A stretch of 64,000 nucleotides of DNA from an uncultured Eubacteriales bacterium (GCA_900315675.1 OMZY01000001.1:1-64000), one strand, 5' to 3'. Counted from the first letter of the stretch, positions 32,996 to 41,661 are shown. Notes: generated by a model from the sequence alone, not told the origin. Program-made: numbers and translations.

Positions 32996-34192
32996 ATGAC
33001 TGAAAGACTGTATTATGACGACGCGTACCTCTGGAAGTTTGAGGCAAAAGTGACGTCGGTGAAGAACGGAACGCGGCCGGGAGAGTTCCTGGTGACGCTG
33101 GACCGGAGCGCTTTTTATCCGACTTCCGGCGGACAGCCGTTTGACACCGGCACACTGACCTTCGGGAAGGTGACGGCAAAGGTCACGGACGTGGAGGTCG
33201 GCGAAGCGGGGGAAGTAATCCACACGGTGGATAAGGAGATCCCCGCGGGGACAGCCGTACGGGGCGAAATTGACGGCGCACGGCGGACAGATCACATGGA
33301 ACAGCACGGCGGAGAGCATATGCTGGCCGGAACGATCTGGGAGAAGCTGGGCGGAACCACCATCGGCCTGCACCTGGGCCAGACAGAATCCACCATTGAC
33401 GTATCCCTGCCGGAGGGACGGACCCACCTGACCGAGGAGGAAATCCTGCTGCTGGAAAACACCGTGAACGAGCGGATCCGCATGGACGCGCCGATCCGCT
33501 GCTGGTTCCCGGACGAGGAGGAACTGAAGCGGCTGCCGCTGCGCAAGGCACCGACGGTGACAGAGCATGTGAGAATAGTGGCCATGGGAGACTTTGAAAT
33601 GGTTGCCTGCGGCGGAACCCATCCCGCTTCCACGGGACGGATCGGACTGATCAAGATCCTGTCCGCCATTCCCGCCAAGGGGAAAGTCCGGGTGGCGTTT
33701 GTCTGCGGCGGACGGGCGGTGAGCCTGTTCCAGACCTATATGCGGTATGCCGACAAAGCCGGAGCGACGCTGAGCTGCCCGGTGGAGAAGCTGTCCTCCG
33801 CGGCCAGCGACCTGAAATACAGGCTGTCGGAAGCTGAAAAACGGGCCAACCGGCTGGAAACCAAAGAGATCCTGGCTGCCATGACGGAAGCCGGGAGTAC
33901 GGAGGACCTGCCGGGGGTGACCCTGTGCGTGATGACAATGCCGGAAACGGACAGCCGGGCTGTGGCGGCTGCGGTATCGGAATACATTGCCGCAAAGGGC
34001 AGGGCGCTGCTCCTGAGCACGGGTGAACGGCTGACCTTTGCCCGGTCCGCGGATGTGAAGATTGATATGAACGACCTGATCAAGCGGGTTGCCCGCGGCG
34101 GCGGCAGGCCCGATATGGCCAGCGGCGCAGGCGTTCCGGAATGCGTATCTGTGGCCAGAAAGATCCTGATGACGGAGGGAATCGGCAAATGA
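32996..34192 (+). CDS. alaX: Alanyl-tRNA editing protein, AlaX-L type
   Basis: AlaX proteins hydrolyse mischarged Ser- or Gly-tRNA(Ala) in trans. The 398-residue protein has an N-terminal tRNA-synthetase-like barrel (SAFYPTSGGQPFDTG), then the zinc site H104-G-G-E-H108 and C205-G-G-T-H209, then a DHHA1-like C-terminal domain after a short coiled coil (about 255-285), ending RVARGGGRPDMASGAG. This is the long form (AlaX-L). The start ATG lies 9 bases after AGGAG. It overlaps the following small gene by 4 bases. Array B lies just upstream, so no clear promoter is seen. Confidence 0.9.
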   Translation: MTERLYYDDAYLWKFEAKVTSVKNGTRPGEFLVTLDRSAFYPTSGGQPFDTGTLTFGKVTAKVTDVEVGEAGEVIHTVDKEIPAGTAVRGEIDGARRTDHMEQHGGEHMLAGTIWEKLGGTTIGLHLGQTESTIDVSLPEGRTHLTEEEILLLENTVNERIRMDAPIRCWFPDEEELKRLPLRKAPTVTEHVRIVAMGDFEMVACGGTHPASTGRIGLIKILSAIPAKGKVRVAFVCGGRAVSLFQTYMRYADKAGATLSCPVEKLSSAASDLKYRLSEAEKRANRLETKEILAAMTEAGSTEDLPGVTLCVMTMPETDSRAVAAAVSEYIAAKGRALLLSTGERLTFARSADVKIDMNDLIKRVARGGGRPDMASGAGVPECVSVARKILMTEGIGK

Positions 34193-34431
34193 CGGAGGAA
34201 AAAGACCTTATAAGGATCCGCTGGCATGTGGACAGAACCCAGGATCCGGCGATGTTCATGCTGATCTGCCTGCATCCGGATTATCAGGACCTGCAGGTGA
34301 GCGTTTCCTCCGGCGAGGTTACGGAGCGGGTCGCCAAGGCGAAACTGATGCAGGAGATGTTTGAACTGGGTGAGAAGCGGGGAATTGAACCCAGAAGGCT
34401 CCGGTTCAAGATCAACGGAATAGAAGAATAA
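34189..34431 (+). CDS. Small protein of unknown function downstream of alaX
   Basis: The ATG at 34189 overlaps the alaX stop by 4 bases; GGAGGG is about 10 bases upstream, giving 80 residues. The chain, MTEEKDLIRIRWHVDRTQDPAMF and onward, is soluble with a mixed alpha/beta pattern and ends ERGIEPRRLRFKINGIEE-like (EKRGIEPRRLRFKING). I do not recognise it. Translational coupling to AlaX suggests a shared role in tRNA quality control, but this rests only on position. Confidence 0.65.
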   Translation: MTEEKDLIRIRWHVDRTQDPAMFMLICLHPDYQDLQVSVSSGEVTERVAKAKLMQEMFELGEKRGIEPRRLRFKINGIEE

Positions 34432-34434
34432 CAG

Positions 34435-34467
34435 AAAAAAACGGCTGCTTCCACGGAAGCAGCCGTT
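34435..34467. terminator. Terminator between convergent genes
   Basis: AACGGCTGCTT (34440-34450) pairs with AAGCAGCCGTT (34457-34467) over CCACGG. On the minus strand a T-run follows, so it is strong for secG; it can also end the alaX transcript. Confidence 0.85.
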
Positions 34468-34485
34468 CTGATTGCAAAAACGAAA

Positions 34486-34713
34486 TTACTTGATGATGAG
34501 CATCAGCAGGCTCAGCACCACGAACACCACGGCGGCAATCTTGGTGCACAGAGCAAGCTTGGCTTCGAAGGTCTTGGCCTTGGACTTGCTGAGATAGCTG
34601 TTGGACTGGCCGGTGATGGCGCTGATGCCGCCCTCTTCAGAGGACTGCATGAGAACGGAAACGATCATAAAAAGCGCTGCGATGATCAGCACGATAGAAA
34701 GTACAGTAGCCAT
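34486..34713 (-). CDS. secG: Preprotein translocase subunit SecG
   Basis: SecG is the small accessory subunit of the SecYEG channel. The ATG at 34713 is about 8 bases after GAGGAGG and gives a 75-residue protein with two membrane helices (about 3-24 and 55-74) and the conserved central segment LMQSSEEGGISAITGQSNSYL, which is the SecG loop. A longer upstream frame is not needed. A consensus promoter lies at 34748-34776. Confidence 0.93.
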   Translation of the reverse strand: MATVLSIVLIIAALFMIVSVLMQSSEEGGISAITGQSNSYLSKSKAKTFEAKLALCTKIAAVVFVVLSLLMLIIK

Positions 34714-34747
34714 AAGAACAAAACCTCCTCGATAAATCAGCCCGCAT

Positions 34748-34776
34748 ATCATAACACACGGGATTGACGATGTCAA
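34748..34776 (-). promoter_or_regulatory. Promoter of secG
   Basis: TTGACA (34771-34776) and TATGAT (34748-34753) on the minus strand, 17-base spacer. Confidence 0.88.
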
Positions 34777-34778
34777 TG

Positions 34779-34809
34779 AAAAACAGAATTCAATTAGAAT
34801 TCTGTTTTT
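34779..34809. terminator. Hairpin between the GntR gene and secG
   Basis: AAAAACAGAATTC and GAATTCTGTTTTT form a 13-bp perfect stem with loop AATTA. On the minus strand it follows the GntR gene and ends in T residues, directly before the secG -35 box. Confidence 0.7.
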
Positions 34810-34864
34810 ACATTCATTCTTCATATCGATATGTGTTTACCATTATTCCGGTAAAAACATAAGT

Positions 34865-34899
34865 AATTCTGAATTCTGAATTCGTAATTGTGAATTTAA
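34865..34899. repeat. 7-base tandem repeat, five units
   Basis: AATTCTG, AATTCTG, AATTCGT, AATTGTG, AATTTAA in register, ending one base before the minus-strand GntR stop codon. Confidence 0.8.
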
Positions 34900-35586
34900 T
34901 TACAGTTCCCGGTTCTGCTTGCGGGCAGCCAGGGCGGTGAGGCAGCATTCCTTGCTGCGCTCAATGTGATGCTTCATGAGCTTCTCAAACTCGGGCAGGT
35001 CTTTCGCTTCCACCAGATCCACCAGCTTGTGGTGTTCCTGATTGGCGTCGGACCGGCGGTCCTCCTGACGGATGGCCATGGCGGAGAAGCGGCGGATATA
35101 CTCATCCTGTCCTTCAATCACCCGCAGGATGCGGTTCTTTCCGGAAATGGAGGTGAGGCGGGTGTGAAAGTCACGGGCGATGGGGGAGAGATTCTCCACA
35201 TCGTTTTTTGCGTCCAGTTCATCCATCCTGGTGAGCATTTCCCGCAGGGCGGCAATGTCTTCCGCCGTCGCGTTCGCGATGATGTCCGGCAGGGTCAGCA
35301 TTTCCAGGCTGTTGCGGATGGTGTAGATCTGTTCCACATCGTCAGCGGTGAAGGCATGCACGATGACGCCGCGGCGCATGACATATTCCACCAGGCCGTC
35401 CCGTTCCAGCTTCCGCAGGGCTTCCCTCAACGGGGTGCGGGAAATGTGGAGACGATCGGCGTAATCCGTTTCGACGATCCGCTCACCGGCAGGAATTTCA
35501 CCGGTGATAATGGCCTTTTTCAGCACTTCGTAAGCGATTTCCCGAATGGGCCGGCTTTCCATCATAGGCTGGAATGACAGGGACAT
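34900..35586 (-). CDS. GntR-family regulator with FCD domain
   Basis: A 228-residue protein with an N-terminal winged helix (PIREIAYEVLKKAIITGEIPAGERI, then TPLREALRKLERDGLVEY) and an all-helical FCD ligand domain at about 85-220. The FCD metal-binding set can be traced in FHTRLTSISG, EHHKLVDLV and MKHHIERSKECC. FCD regulators usually sense organic acids or sugar acids. It is divergent from murB. The promoter on its own strand overlaps a 12-base palindrome (35629-35640), so it is probably autoregulated. Confidence 0.88.
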   Translation of the reverse strand: MSLSFQPMMESRPIREIAYEVLKKAIITGEIPAGERIVETDYADRLHISRTPLREALRKLERDGLVEYVMRRGVIVHAFTADDVEQIYTIRNSLEMLTLPDIIANATAEDIAALREMLTRMDELDAKNDVENLSPIARDFHTRLTSISGKNRILRVIEGQDEYIRRFSAMAIRQEDRRSDANQEHHKLVDLVEAKDLPEFEKLMKHHIERSKECCLTALAARKQNREL

Positions 35587-35607
35587 GATCCTTCCTCCTC
35601 ATCAAAC

Positions 35608-35666
35608 AGTGCAGGATTTTTTCTGCACTTTGTATACAAATTACAGCAAAAAAACAATTTTGTCAA
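35608..35666 (-). promoter_or_regulatory. Promoter and likely operator of the FCD regulator
   Basis: Minus strand TTGACA (35661-35666) and TAATTT (35638-35643), 17 bases apart. The perfect palindrome TTTGTATACAAA (35629-35640) overlaps the -10 and start point, and matches the T-G-T-x-x-A-C-A core bound by many FCD regulators. Another inverted repeat, AGTGCAG/CTGCACT, lies between it and the gene. Confidence 0.75.
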
Positions 35667-35670
35667 TAAG

Positions 35671-35700
35671 TTGCAGAGAAAGGAATAAAAACAGTATAAT
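35671..35700 (+). promoter_or_regulatory. Promoter of murB-rapZ-whiA
   Basis: TTGCAG (35671-35676) and TATAAT (35695-35700) with an 18-base spacer, giving a leader of about 100 bases. Its -35 is within 35 bases of the FCD operator. Confidence 0.75.
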
Positions 35701-35809
35701 AAGACGTTATATTTTATTCAGATTTACGGAAGGTTTGCGGAAACCGGCAGACTGAGTTCTGTTTAAAAGATGTGAGAAGAGTCTATCAGATACCGAAGGA
35801 GACGGATGC

Positions 35810-36688
35810 ATGTTCGAGAAGTTCAACGCGCTGGTAAATGAGCCGATGAGCGCGCATACAACGCTGAAGCTTGGCGGACCGGCGGATTATATGGTTTTCC
35901 CCGGCAGTGAGGAAGAAATCGCCGAACTGTACGCGGAAGCCCGGGCCAACGACGTTCCGGTAACCGTAATCGGCCATGGGAGTAACCTGCTGGTGCTGGA
36001 CGGCGGAATCCGCGGCCTGGTGATCTGTATCGGAAAGAACATGCGGCAGATTACCCGGGAGGGGAACATCATCCGCGCACAGGCCGGCGCCATGCTCGGC
36101 AGCGTTGCCATGGAGGCGGCGGAAGCCGGGCTGCAGGGACTGGAATTTGCTTCCGGTATTCCCGGCACGGTGGGCGGCGGCGTGACGATGAACGCCGGCG
36201 CGTACTGCGGGGAGATTGTACAGGTGGTCAGGAACGTCCGGGGAATCTATCCGGACGGAGCCAGAATCTGCCTGACCCGGGAAGAAATGGACTTCGGATA
36301 CCGTCATTCTGTTGTTATGGAAAAAGGCTTTATTGTGACGGAAGCCACCTTTGAGCTTGAACCCGGCAATCCGGCGCTGATCCGCGCCAGGATGTCCGAG
36401 CTGAACGCAAGACGCGCCGAGAAGCAGCCGCTTGATCTGCCCAGCGCGGGCAGCGCCTTCAAACGGCCGGAAGGCTATTATGCCTCGGCGCTGATTGACC
36501 AGTGCGGACTGAAGGGCTACAGCATCGGCGGCGCGAGGGTGAGCGAGAAGCACGCCGGGTTCCTGGTGAACACGGGCAAGAGCAGCAGGGACTTTGTGAA
36601 CCTGATGCGGAAGGTGCAGGAAATAGTGGAAGAAAGGGCCGGCGTCCGGCTGGAGCCGGAGATCAGAATCATAGGTACGGAAGAATGA
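35810..36688 (+). CDS. murB: UDP-N-acetylenolpyruvoylglucosamine reductase
   Basis: MurB reduces UDP-GlcNAc-enolpyruvate to UDP-MurNAc with NADPH and FAD, an early step in wall synthesis. The 292-residue protein has the FAD-binding segment VIGHGSNLLVLDGGIRGLVI, the GLEFASGIPGTVGGGVTMNAGAYCGE core, DFGYRHSVV, and LPSAGSAFKRPEG followed by LIDQCGLKG with the catalytic Ser. The absence of the extra type I loop marks a type IIb enzyme. It overlaps rapZ by 4 bases. Confidence 0.95.
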   Translation: MFEKFNALVNEPMSAHTTLKLGGPADYMVFPGSEEEIAELYAEARANDVPVTVIGHGSNLLVLDGGIRGLVICIGKNMRQITREGNIIRAQAGAMLGSVAMEAAEAGLQGLEFASGIPGTVGGGVTMNAGAYCGEIVQVVRNVRGIYPDGARICLTREEMDFGYRHSVVMEKGFIVTEATFELEPGNPALIRARMSELNARRAEKQPLDLPSAGSAFKRPEGYYASALIDQCGLKGYSIGGARVSEKHAGFLVNTGKSSRDFVNLMRKVQEIVEERAGVRLEPEIRIIGTEE

Positions 36689-37587
36689 GATATTTGATTG
36701 TGACAGGGCAGAGCGGAGCGGGCAAGACAGCCTGCGTCCGTTACCTGGAGGACAAGGGAAGCTTCTGCATGGACAACATGCCGCCCATGATGCTTCCGAA
36801 GCTGATAGAGGCCTTTGATACCACCCCGGTGAAGCACCAGACGGTGACGATTGCCGTGGACGTGCGCAGCGGCGAGTTTTTTGACGCCAACGCGGTGGCC
36901 AAGATGATCCGGGAACTGCGCCAGATGGGACACCAGATTGAGCTGATCTTCATGGAAGCCAGCGACGAGACCCTGCTGGACCGGTATAAGGAAACCAGGC
37001 GGGAGCATCCCCTGTGCCAGGAAGGCCTGACGCTGATTGAAGCGATAGTGGAGGAGCGTAACCGGCTGCAGCCGCTGCGGGAGACCGCCGGCTACGTGAT
37101 TGACACCACGAACATGACCGCCCGGGCGATGAGAAAGTCCCTGGACAAAGCGCTGGGGGATCTGTCCGACGCGGAGCCGCCGATCCGGGCGGAGATCCTC
37201 AGCTTCGGATTCAAGAGAGGCCTGCCGCGGCAGGCTGACCTGGTGGCGGACGTCCGCTTCCTGCCGAATCCCTTCTATATTGAAAATCTGTGCCGGCACT
37301 GCGGCCTGGATGAAGACGTGCGCAGCTTCGTGATGGACCATCCCACGACGCAGGAGTTTATGCGCCGGTATACGGAACTGCTGGATTTCCTGATTCCCCA
37401 TTACCGGGAGGAGGGAAAACGCAGGCTGGTCATCGCCATCGGATGTACCGGCGGCGCGCACCGGTCTGTGGCCATCGCGGAAGCGATCGGGCAATACCTG
37501 AGGGAGAAAGGCCTTCCGACGGAAATCAACCACAGGGACCTGCTGCTGGAGCAGGCACGCTGGACCACGCCGGTTGAGGAGGAATAA
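36685..37587 (+). CDS. rapZ: RapZ/YvcJ-family nucleotide-binding protein
   Basis: The ATG at 36685 overlaps the murB stop and gives 300 residues. Walker A is GQSGAGKT near the N-terminus, followed by FCMDNMPPMMLPKLIE, and the C-terminal domain has VIAIGCTGGAHRSVAIAEAIG, the RapZ signature. In E. coli RapZ tunes glmS through small RNAs; in Firmicutes YvcJ is linked to competence and the envelope. It overlaps whiA by one base. The usual neighbour yvcK is absent. Confidence 0.94.
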   Translation: MRYLIVTGQSGAGKTACVRYLEDKGSFCMDNMPPMMLPKLIEAFDTTPVKHQTVTIAVDVRSGEFFDANAVAKMIRELRQMGHQIELIFMEASDETLLDRYKETRREHPLCQEGLTLIEAIVEERNRLQPLRETAGYVIDTTNMTARAMRKSLDKALGDLSDAEPPIRAEILSFGFKRGLPRQADLVADVRFLPNPFYIENLCRHCGLDEDVRSFVMDHPTTQEFMRRYTELLDFLIPHYREEGKRRLVIAIGCTGGAHRSVAIAEAIGQYLREKGLPTEINHRDLLLEQARWTTPVEEE

Positions 37588-38573
37588 TGCGCACTTCGGA
37601 CACGCGGAGCTTTTCCGCCGGGGTGAAGGAGGAGCTGATCCGGCTCCCCATGGGGAAACCCTGCTGCATGCTCAGCGAGATTTCCGCCCTGACCCAGACT
37701 TCCGGCCACCTGTCCTTCCGGGGCGGCGGCTGGATTTCTGTCAGTTACCGGCTGGACAACGCCGGTACGGCACGGCGCCTGTTCCAGCTGCTGAAAAAAC
37801 GCCTGGACGCCGCGCCCAAGCTTCATTTTGTCCAGACGAGCCAGCTGGGGGGACGGCGCAGCTGTGTGCTGACCCTGGGCACGGAGGATACCCGCGCACT
37901 GCTGAACGCGCTGCATATGGCAGAGGAGGATGAGAACGGACAGCTTCACCTGAAGCATACGGTTCCGCGGCATCCCATGACGCGCCAGTGCTGCCGTCGG
38001 GCTTTCCTGCGGGGAGCCTTCCTGGGAGCGGGCACGATGACGAACCCTGAAAAGGGATATCATTTTGAAATGAAGGCAGACGACCGGCTGGCTGATACGC
38101 TGGAGAAGCTGCTGGAGAAATGCGAGCTGCCGTTTCACAGCTACCTGCGGAAAGGGCAGAAGATTATTTACCTGAAGGACGCCCAGCAGATTTCCGATAT
38201 GCTGGCGATCATGGGCGCCGGCAGCAGCGTGCTGGAAATGGAGAACATCCGGATCAACAAGCAGCTGCGGGCCGCAGCAACCCGGGCCTCCAACTGCGAC
38301 GAACACAACAGTGAAAAAATGCTGGACGCGGGCCAGAAACAGGCGGAAGCCATCCGCCGTATTTCGCTTGCCCGCGGACTGTTTACCCTGCCGCCCGCCC
38401 TGCGGGAGGTGGCGAGGCTCCGGGTGGAAAACCCGGATATGAGCCTGCAGGAACTGGGAGAAATGATGGATCCGCCGGTGGGCAAGAGCGGCGTGAACCA
38501 CCGGCTGCGCCGGCTGATGGAGATCGCGCAGCAGGTGGAACAGGAATACGGGAAAGGAGGGACAGAAGGATGA
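37587..38573 (+). CDS. whiA: WhiA-family DNA-binding protein
   Basis: WhiA has an N-terminal LAGLIDADG-like fold and a C-terminal helix-turn-helix. The 328-residue protein starts FSAGVKEELIRLP and has CCRRAFLRGAFLGAGTMTNPEKGYHFEM, then NIRINKQLRAAATRASNCDEHNSEKM and the C-terminal HTH at about 265-310 (LPPALREVARLRVENPDMSLQELGE..., PVGKSGVNHRLRRL). In Bacillus it affects division and chromosome segregation; in actinobacteria it controls sporulation. It overlaps the next gene by 4 bases. Confidence 0.94.
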   Translation: MRTSDTRSFSAGVKEELIRLPMGKPCCMLSEISALTQTSGHLSFRGGGWISVSYRLDNAGTARRLFQLLKKRLDAAPKLHFVQTSQLGGRRSCVLTLGTEDTRALLNALHMAEEDENGQLHLKHTVPRHPMTRQCCRRAFLRGAFLGAGTMTNPEKGYHFEMKADDRLADTLEKLLEKCELPFHSYLRKGQKIIYLKDAQQISDMLAIMGAGSSVLEMENIRINKQLRAAATRASNCDEHNSEKMLDAGQKQAEAIRRISLARGLFTLPPALREVARLRVENPDMSLQELGEMMDPPVGKSGVNHRLRRLMEIAQQVEQEYGKGGTEG

Positions 38574-40621
38574 TGGCGGCTTCCCTGGTGTACTGCTTTA
38601 TGTACCTCTTCTTCGGCGTGATGACTGTCCGTTTCCTGCTGCCCCGGCACCGTCCGCTGAACCGGCTCTGGCTGGGCCTGAGCCTGGGACTGCTGGAGGA
38701 AATGTGGCTGCCCGCCCTGGGCGCCTTCCTGTTCCGGTTTGACGTGGAGGCCCATGCCTTCGCCGCCGGGGTTCTGTTCCTGCTGACCGTTCTGAGCTGG
38801 GTCCTGCGGGACCGGCGGACGCCGGCCGAATGGGATGAAAAGGAAAGCGAACTGCTGCGGCAGATCCTGATCATCGGGCTGCCGCTGACGGTGCTTGGCA
38901 TCTGGCTGCAGTACAGCCATGTGATGCGGGTGGACGCGGCAGGGAACTGGAACGTGGGGCAGAGCACCTACGGAGACCTGCCGATGCACCTGAGCTTTGT
39001 GACCGGACTGGTCGGGAAGAAGTTCCCGGCGGACTATCCGTTCTTTCCCGGCGCGCGGCTGAGCTATCCCTTCCTGACGGACAGCCTGAGCTCCACCTTC
39101 CTGCTGCTCGGCTGCAGCCTGCAGGCAGCGGTGATTATTCCCGGATCGCTGATGATGGCCCTGTGCTACATGGGCGTGCTGGTGCTGGCAAGAGATATGA
39201 CCGGCGGAAAAAAGACCGCGCTGCTGGCGGCAGCGCTGTTCTTCCTGAACGGCGGCCTGGGATTCCTGTATGATTTCGACCAGGCGGGCAGCGGTGCGTG
39301 GACGGCAGCGGAGGAGGGAGCGTCCCTCCCGGCCAGGGCCGCGCAGATCGTATCCGACTGGTTCTCCACGGCCGCAGACCGGGTGAGGTTTATCCTGAAC
39401 GGATATTACAAGACGCCGACCAATCAGCCGGATCCCAACAACCTGAGATGGAGCAATGTAATCTGCGACATGATGATTCCCCAGCGGACAACGCTGGGCG
39501 GATGGTGCATGGCGGTTCCCTGCTTCTATCTGCTGAACACGGAGTTCCGGGCCAGGATGCTGGACCGGGAAAACAAGTGCAGGGGACTGATCCTGCTGGG
39601 CATCTGGGCAGGGGCACTTCCCCTGATCCATACCCACAGCTTCCTGGGACTGGGACTGGCCTCCCTGGGGGCCATGGTTTATGACCTGATCCACGGGGAT
39701 CCGAAGGCGCTGATGGAAAGAAGACCCCGGTGGAGAATCCTGATCCGGTACCTGGCATACGCCGGAATCGTGCTGGCTCTGGCTGCGCCGCAGCTGTTCG
39801 GCTTCACCTTTGCCCAGGCGTTCCAGGAGGGATCGCATCCCTTCCTGCAGCTTCAGTTCAACTGGGTGAACAACCCGGGCGGAAACGGTATGCGGGACCT
39901 GTATCTGTGGTTCTATATCAAGAATATCGGCCTGCCGTTCCTGGCACTGCTGGCGGCCGCGTTTGAGAAGAAACCGAGAAACCGCAGGATTCTCTGTATG
40001 GCGCTGCCCATTATCCTGGCGGCGGAATTTGTTCGCTTCCAGCCCAATGAATACGACAACAACAAGCTGTTTTACCTGGCATGGCTGCTCTGCTGCATGG
40101 TGATCGCCGACTGGGGATCCCGGCTGTGGAAACGGCTGGAAGGCTTCGGCGGAAGACGGTTCCTGGCGGTGACCGCGGCAGTGGTGACCTTCTTCAGCGC
40201 CGGGCTGACCATCTGGCGTGAATGCGTATCCAGCTATATGGCTTTCAGCGCGGAAGCGGTGGAAGCCGGCGAATATGCCCGGGACAACACGGCAGAGGAC
40301 GCGGTGTTCGTGACCGGGACCCAGCACCTGAACCCGGTGCTCTCCATTGCAGGCAGAACCGTTGTCTGCGGACCGGATCTGTGGCTGTACTATCACGGGT
40401 TTGATACCTGGGAGAGAAACCGGGACCTGGAGGCCTTCTTTGAGAATCCCGTTCACAACCGGGATATTCCGTCAAAGTACGGCGCGGAATACATCTATGT
40501 CTCCTCCTATGAACGGAGCAGCTACGACGTGGATGAGGAAGGCCTGGCGGAAGTGGCGGAAAAGGTGTTTGAAAACAGGGAAGCGGCCATTTACAGGGTC
40601 ATTTCCGGGAAGAAACCGTAA
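38570..40621 (+). CDS. Large polytopic membrane protein, GT-C-like
   Basis: The 683-residue protein has 12 or more hydrophobic helices over about 1-560 and a soluble C-terminal domain (565-683). The first loop contains GQSTYGDLPMHLSFVTGL, with the Asp typical of GT-C membrane glycosyltransferases in the first extracellular loop, and later YKTPTNQPDPNNLRW. This places it among PMT/DUF2298-like proteins that use lipid-linked sugar donors; the exact family is not certain. It begins inside the whiA stop, so it is read as the last gene of the murB operon. Confidence 0.62.
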   Translation: MMAASLVYCFMYLFFGVMTVRFLLPRHRPLNRLWLGLSLGLLEEMWLPALGAFLFRFDVEAHAFAAGVLFLLTVLSWVLRDRRTPAEWDEKESELLRQILIIGLPLTVLGIWLQYSHVMRVDAAGNWNVGQSTYGDLPMHLSFVTGLVGKKFPADYPFFPGARLSYPFLTDSLSSTFLLLGCSLQAAVIIPGSLMMALCYMGVLVLARDMTGGKKTALLAAALFFLNGGLGFLYDFDQAGSGAWTAAEEGASLPARAAQIVSDWFSTAADRVRFILNGYYKTPTNQPDPNNLRWSNVICDMMIPQRTTLGGWCMAVPCFYLLNTEFRARMLDRENKCRGLILLGIWAGALPLIHTHSFLGLGLASLGAMVYDLIHGDPKALMERRPRWRILIRYLAYAGIVLALAAPQLFGFTFAQAFQEGSHPFLQLQFNWVNNPGGNGMRDLYLWFYIKNIGLPFLALLAAAFEKKPRNRRILCMALPIILAAEFVRFQPNEYDNNKLFYLAWLLCCMVIADWGSRLWKRLEGFGGRRFLAVTAAVVTFFSAGLTIWRECVSSYMAFSAEAVEAGEYARDNTAEDAVFVTGTQHLNPVLSIAGRTVVCGPDLWLYYHGFDTWERNRDLEAFFENPVHNRDIPSKYGAEYIYVSSYERSSYDVDEEGLAEVAEKVFENREAAIYRVISGKKP

Positions 40622-40662
40622 AAGAAAAAAACAGATAAAAATCTCCTGTTCAAAAAGGTTTG

Positions 40663-40716
40663 ATTGTGATAGAATAATCACAAATCCAGACCGGCGAGGC
40701 CGGATCACGTTTTTTT
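40663..40716 (+). terminator. Hairpins before the coiled-coil gene
   Basis: TTGTGAT/ATCACAA (about 40663-40682) and CCGGC-GAG-GCCGG (40691-40703) followed by ATCACG and seven T residues. The second may end the murB operon; the distance to the T-run makes it weak. The first stem contains a TAGAAT that could be a -10 box. Confidence 0.4.
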
Positions 40717-40742
40717 ATCAACTGAACAGGAGGAAACATTCC

Positions 40743-41636
40743 ATGAAGAAGACCGGTATTGCTGCTATTGCCCTGCTTGCCATCGTGGCCATCGTTTTTG
40801 CTGTCCTGTACTTTACGGGAAACGGCGATCTGACCAAGATCAAGGAAACCAAGGACAACCTGACCGCCCAGGTGGAAACCCTGACCGCCGACGCTGCCAA
40901 GGCCGCTGAAGACGCTGCCGCCCAGCTGAAGGCCGTGACGGATGAGAAAGACGCCCTTGCCGCGCAGGTGGAAACCCTGACCGCCGACGCTGCCAAGGCC
41001 GCTGAAGACGCCGCCGCCCAGCTGAAGACCGTGACGGATGAGAAAGACGCCCTCGCCGCCCAGGTGGAAACCCTGACCGCCGACGCTGCCAAGGCCAAGG
41101 AAGATTCCGAGTCCGCCCTGAAGAAAGCTGTGGATGACGCTGCCGTCACGCTGCAGACCGCCAAGGACGACGCTGCCGCCGCGCTGCAGACCGCCAAGGA
41201 CGAAGCTGCCGCCGCGCTGCAGACTGCCAAGGACGAAGCTGCTGCCGCTCTGAAGACCGTGACGGATGAAAAAGACGCCCTGGCCAAGCAGGTGGAAGAA
41301 CTGTCCGCCGCCGCTGAAAAGACCGTGGGAGACGCCGCTGAAGAAGTGAAGAAACAGATTGAAACCCTGACCGGTGAAAAGGACGCCCTGGCCAAACAGG
41401 TGGAAGAGCTGACTGCCAGCGCCACCAAAGCCAAGGAAGACGCGGAAGCTGCCCTGAAGACCGCGACTGACGAAGCGAAGACCACCATCGACGGCCTGAC
41501 CAAGCAGGTTGAAGAGCTGACCGCCGCCTCCGACTTTGCCAACATGGACGAAGCCGGACTGAAGGACGTTGTGAAGAAACTGACCGAGCCGCTGAAGAAG
41601 ATCGGCCTGGAGATCAAGAAGATCGTTGCGGAATAA
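40743..41636 (+). CDS. Membrane-anchored coiled-coil repeat protein
   Basis: The ATG at 40743 follows AGGAGG. The 297-residue protein has an N-terminal membrane helix (about 4-24) and an almost continuous coiled coil (35-270) rich in Ala, Lys, Glu and Asp. Three near-identical 32-residue repeats begin QVETLTADAAKA (DNA period 96 bases, at 40869, 40965 and 41061), followed by 11-residue repeats AALQTAKDEAA, a hendecad pattern. No enzymatic motif is visible. It could be a periplasmic-side spacer or an envelope spring. The DNA repeats are very similar to each other, which suggests recent or homogenised expansion. Confidence 0.75.
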   Translation: MKKTGIAAIALLAIVAIVFAVLYFTGNGDLTKIKETKDNLTAQVETLTADAAKAAEDAAAQLKAVTDEKDALAAQVETLTADAAKAAEDAAAQLKTVTDEKDALAAQVETLTADAAKAKEDSESALKKAVDDAAVTLQTAKDDAAAALQTAKDEAAAALQTAKDEAAAALKTVTDEKDALAKQVEELSAAAEKTVGDAAEEVKKQIETLTGEKDALAKQVEELTASATKAKEDAEAALKTATDEAKTTIDGLTKQVEELTAASDFANMDEAGLKDVVKKLTEPLKKIGLEIKKIVAE

Positions 41637-41661
41637 AGAAGCAAAAACCTGTTGACAACCT

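Noticed and set aside
38168..40456. A 762-codon minus-strand open frame
   Set aside because: It is antisense to whiA and the membrane protein, Gln/His/Pro-rich, and lacks a ribosome binding site.
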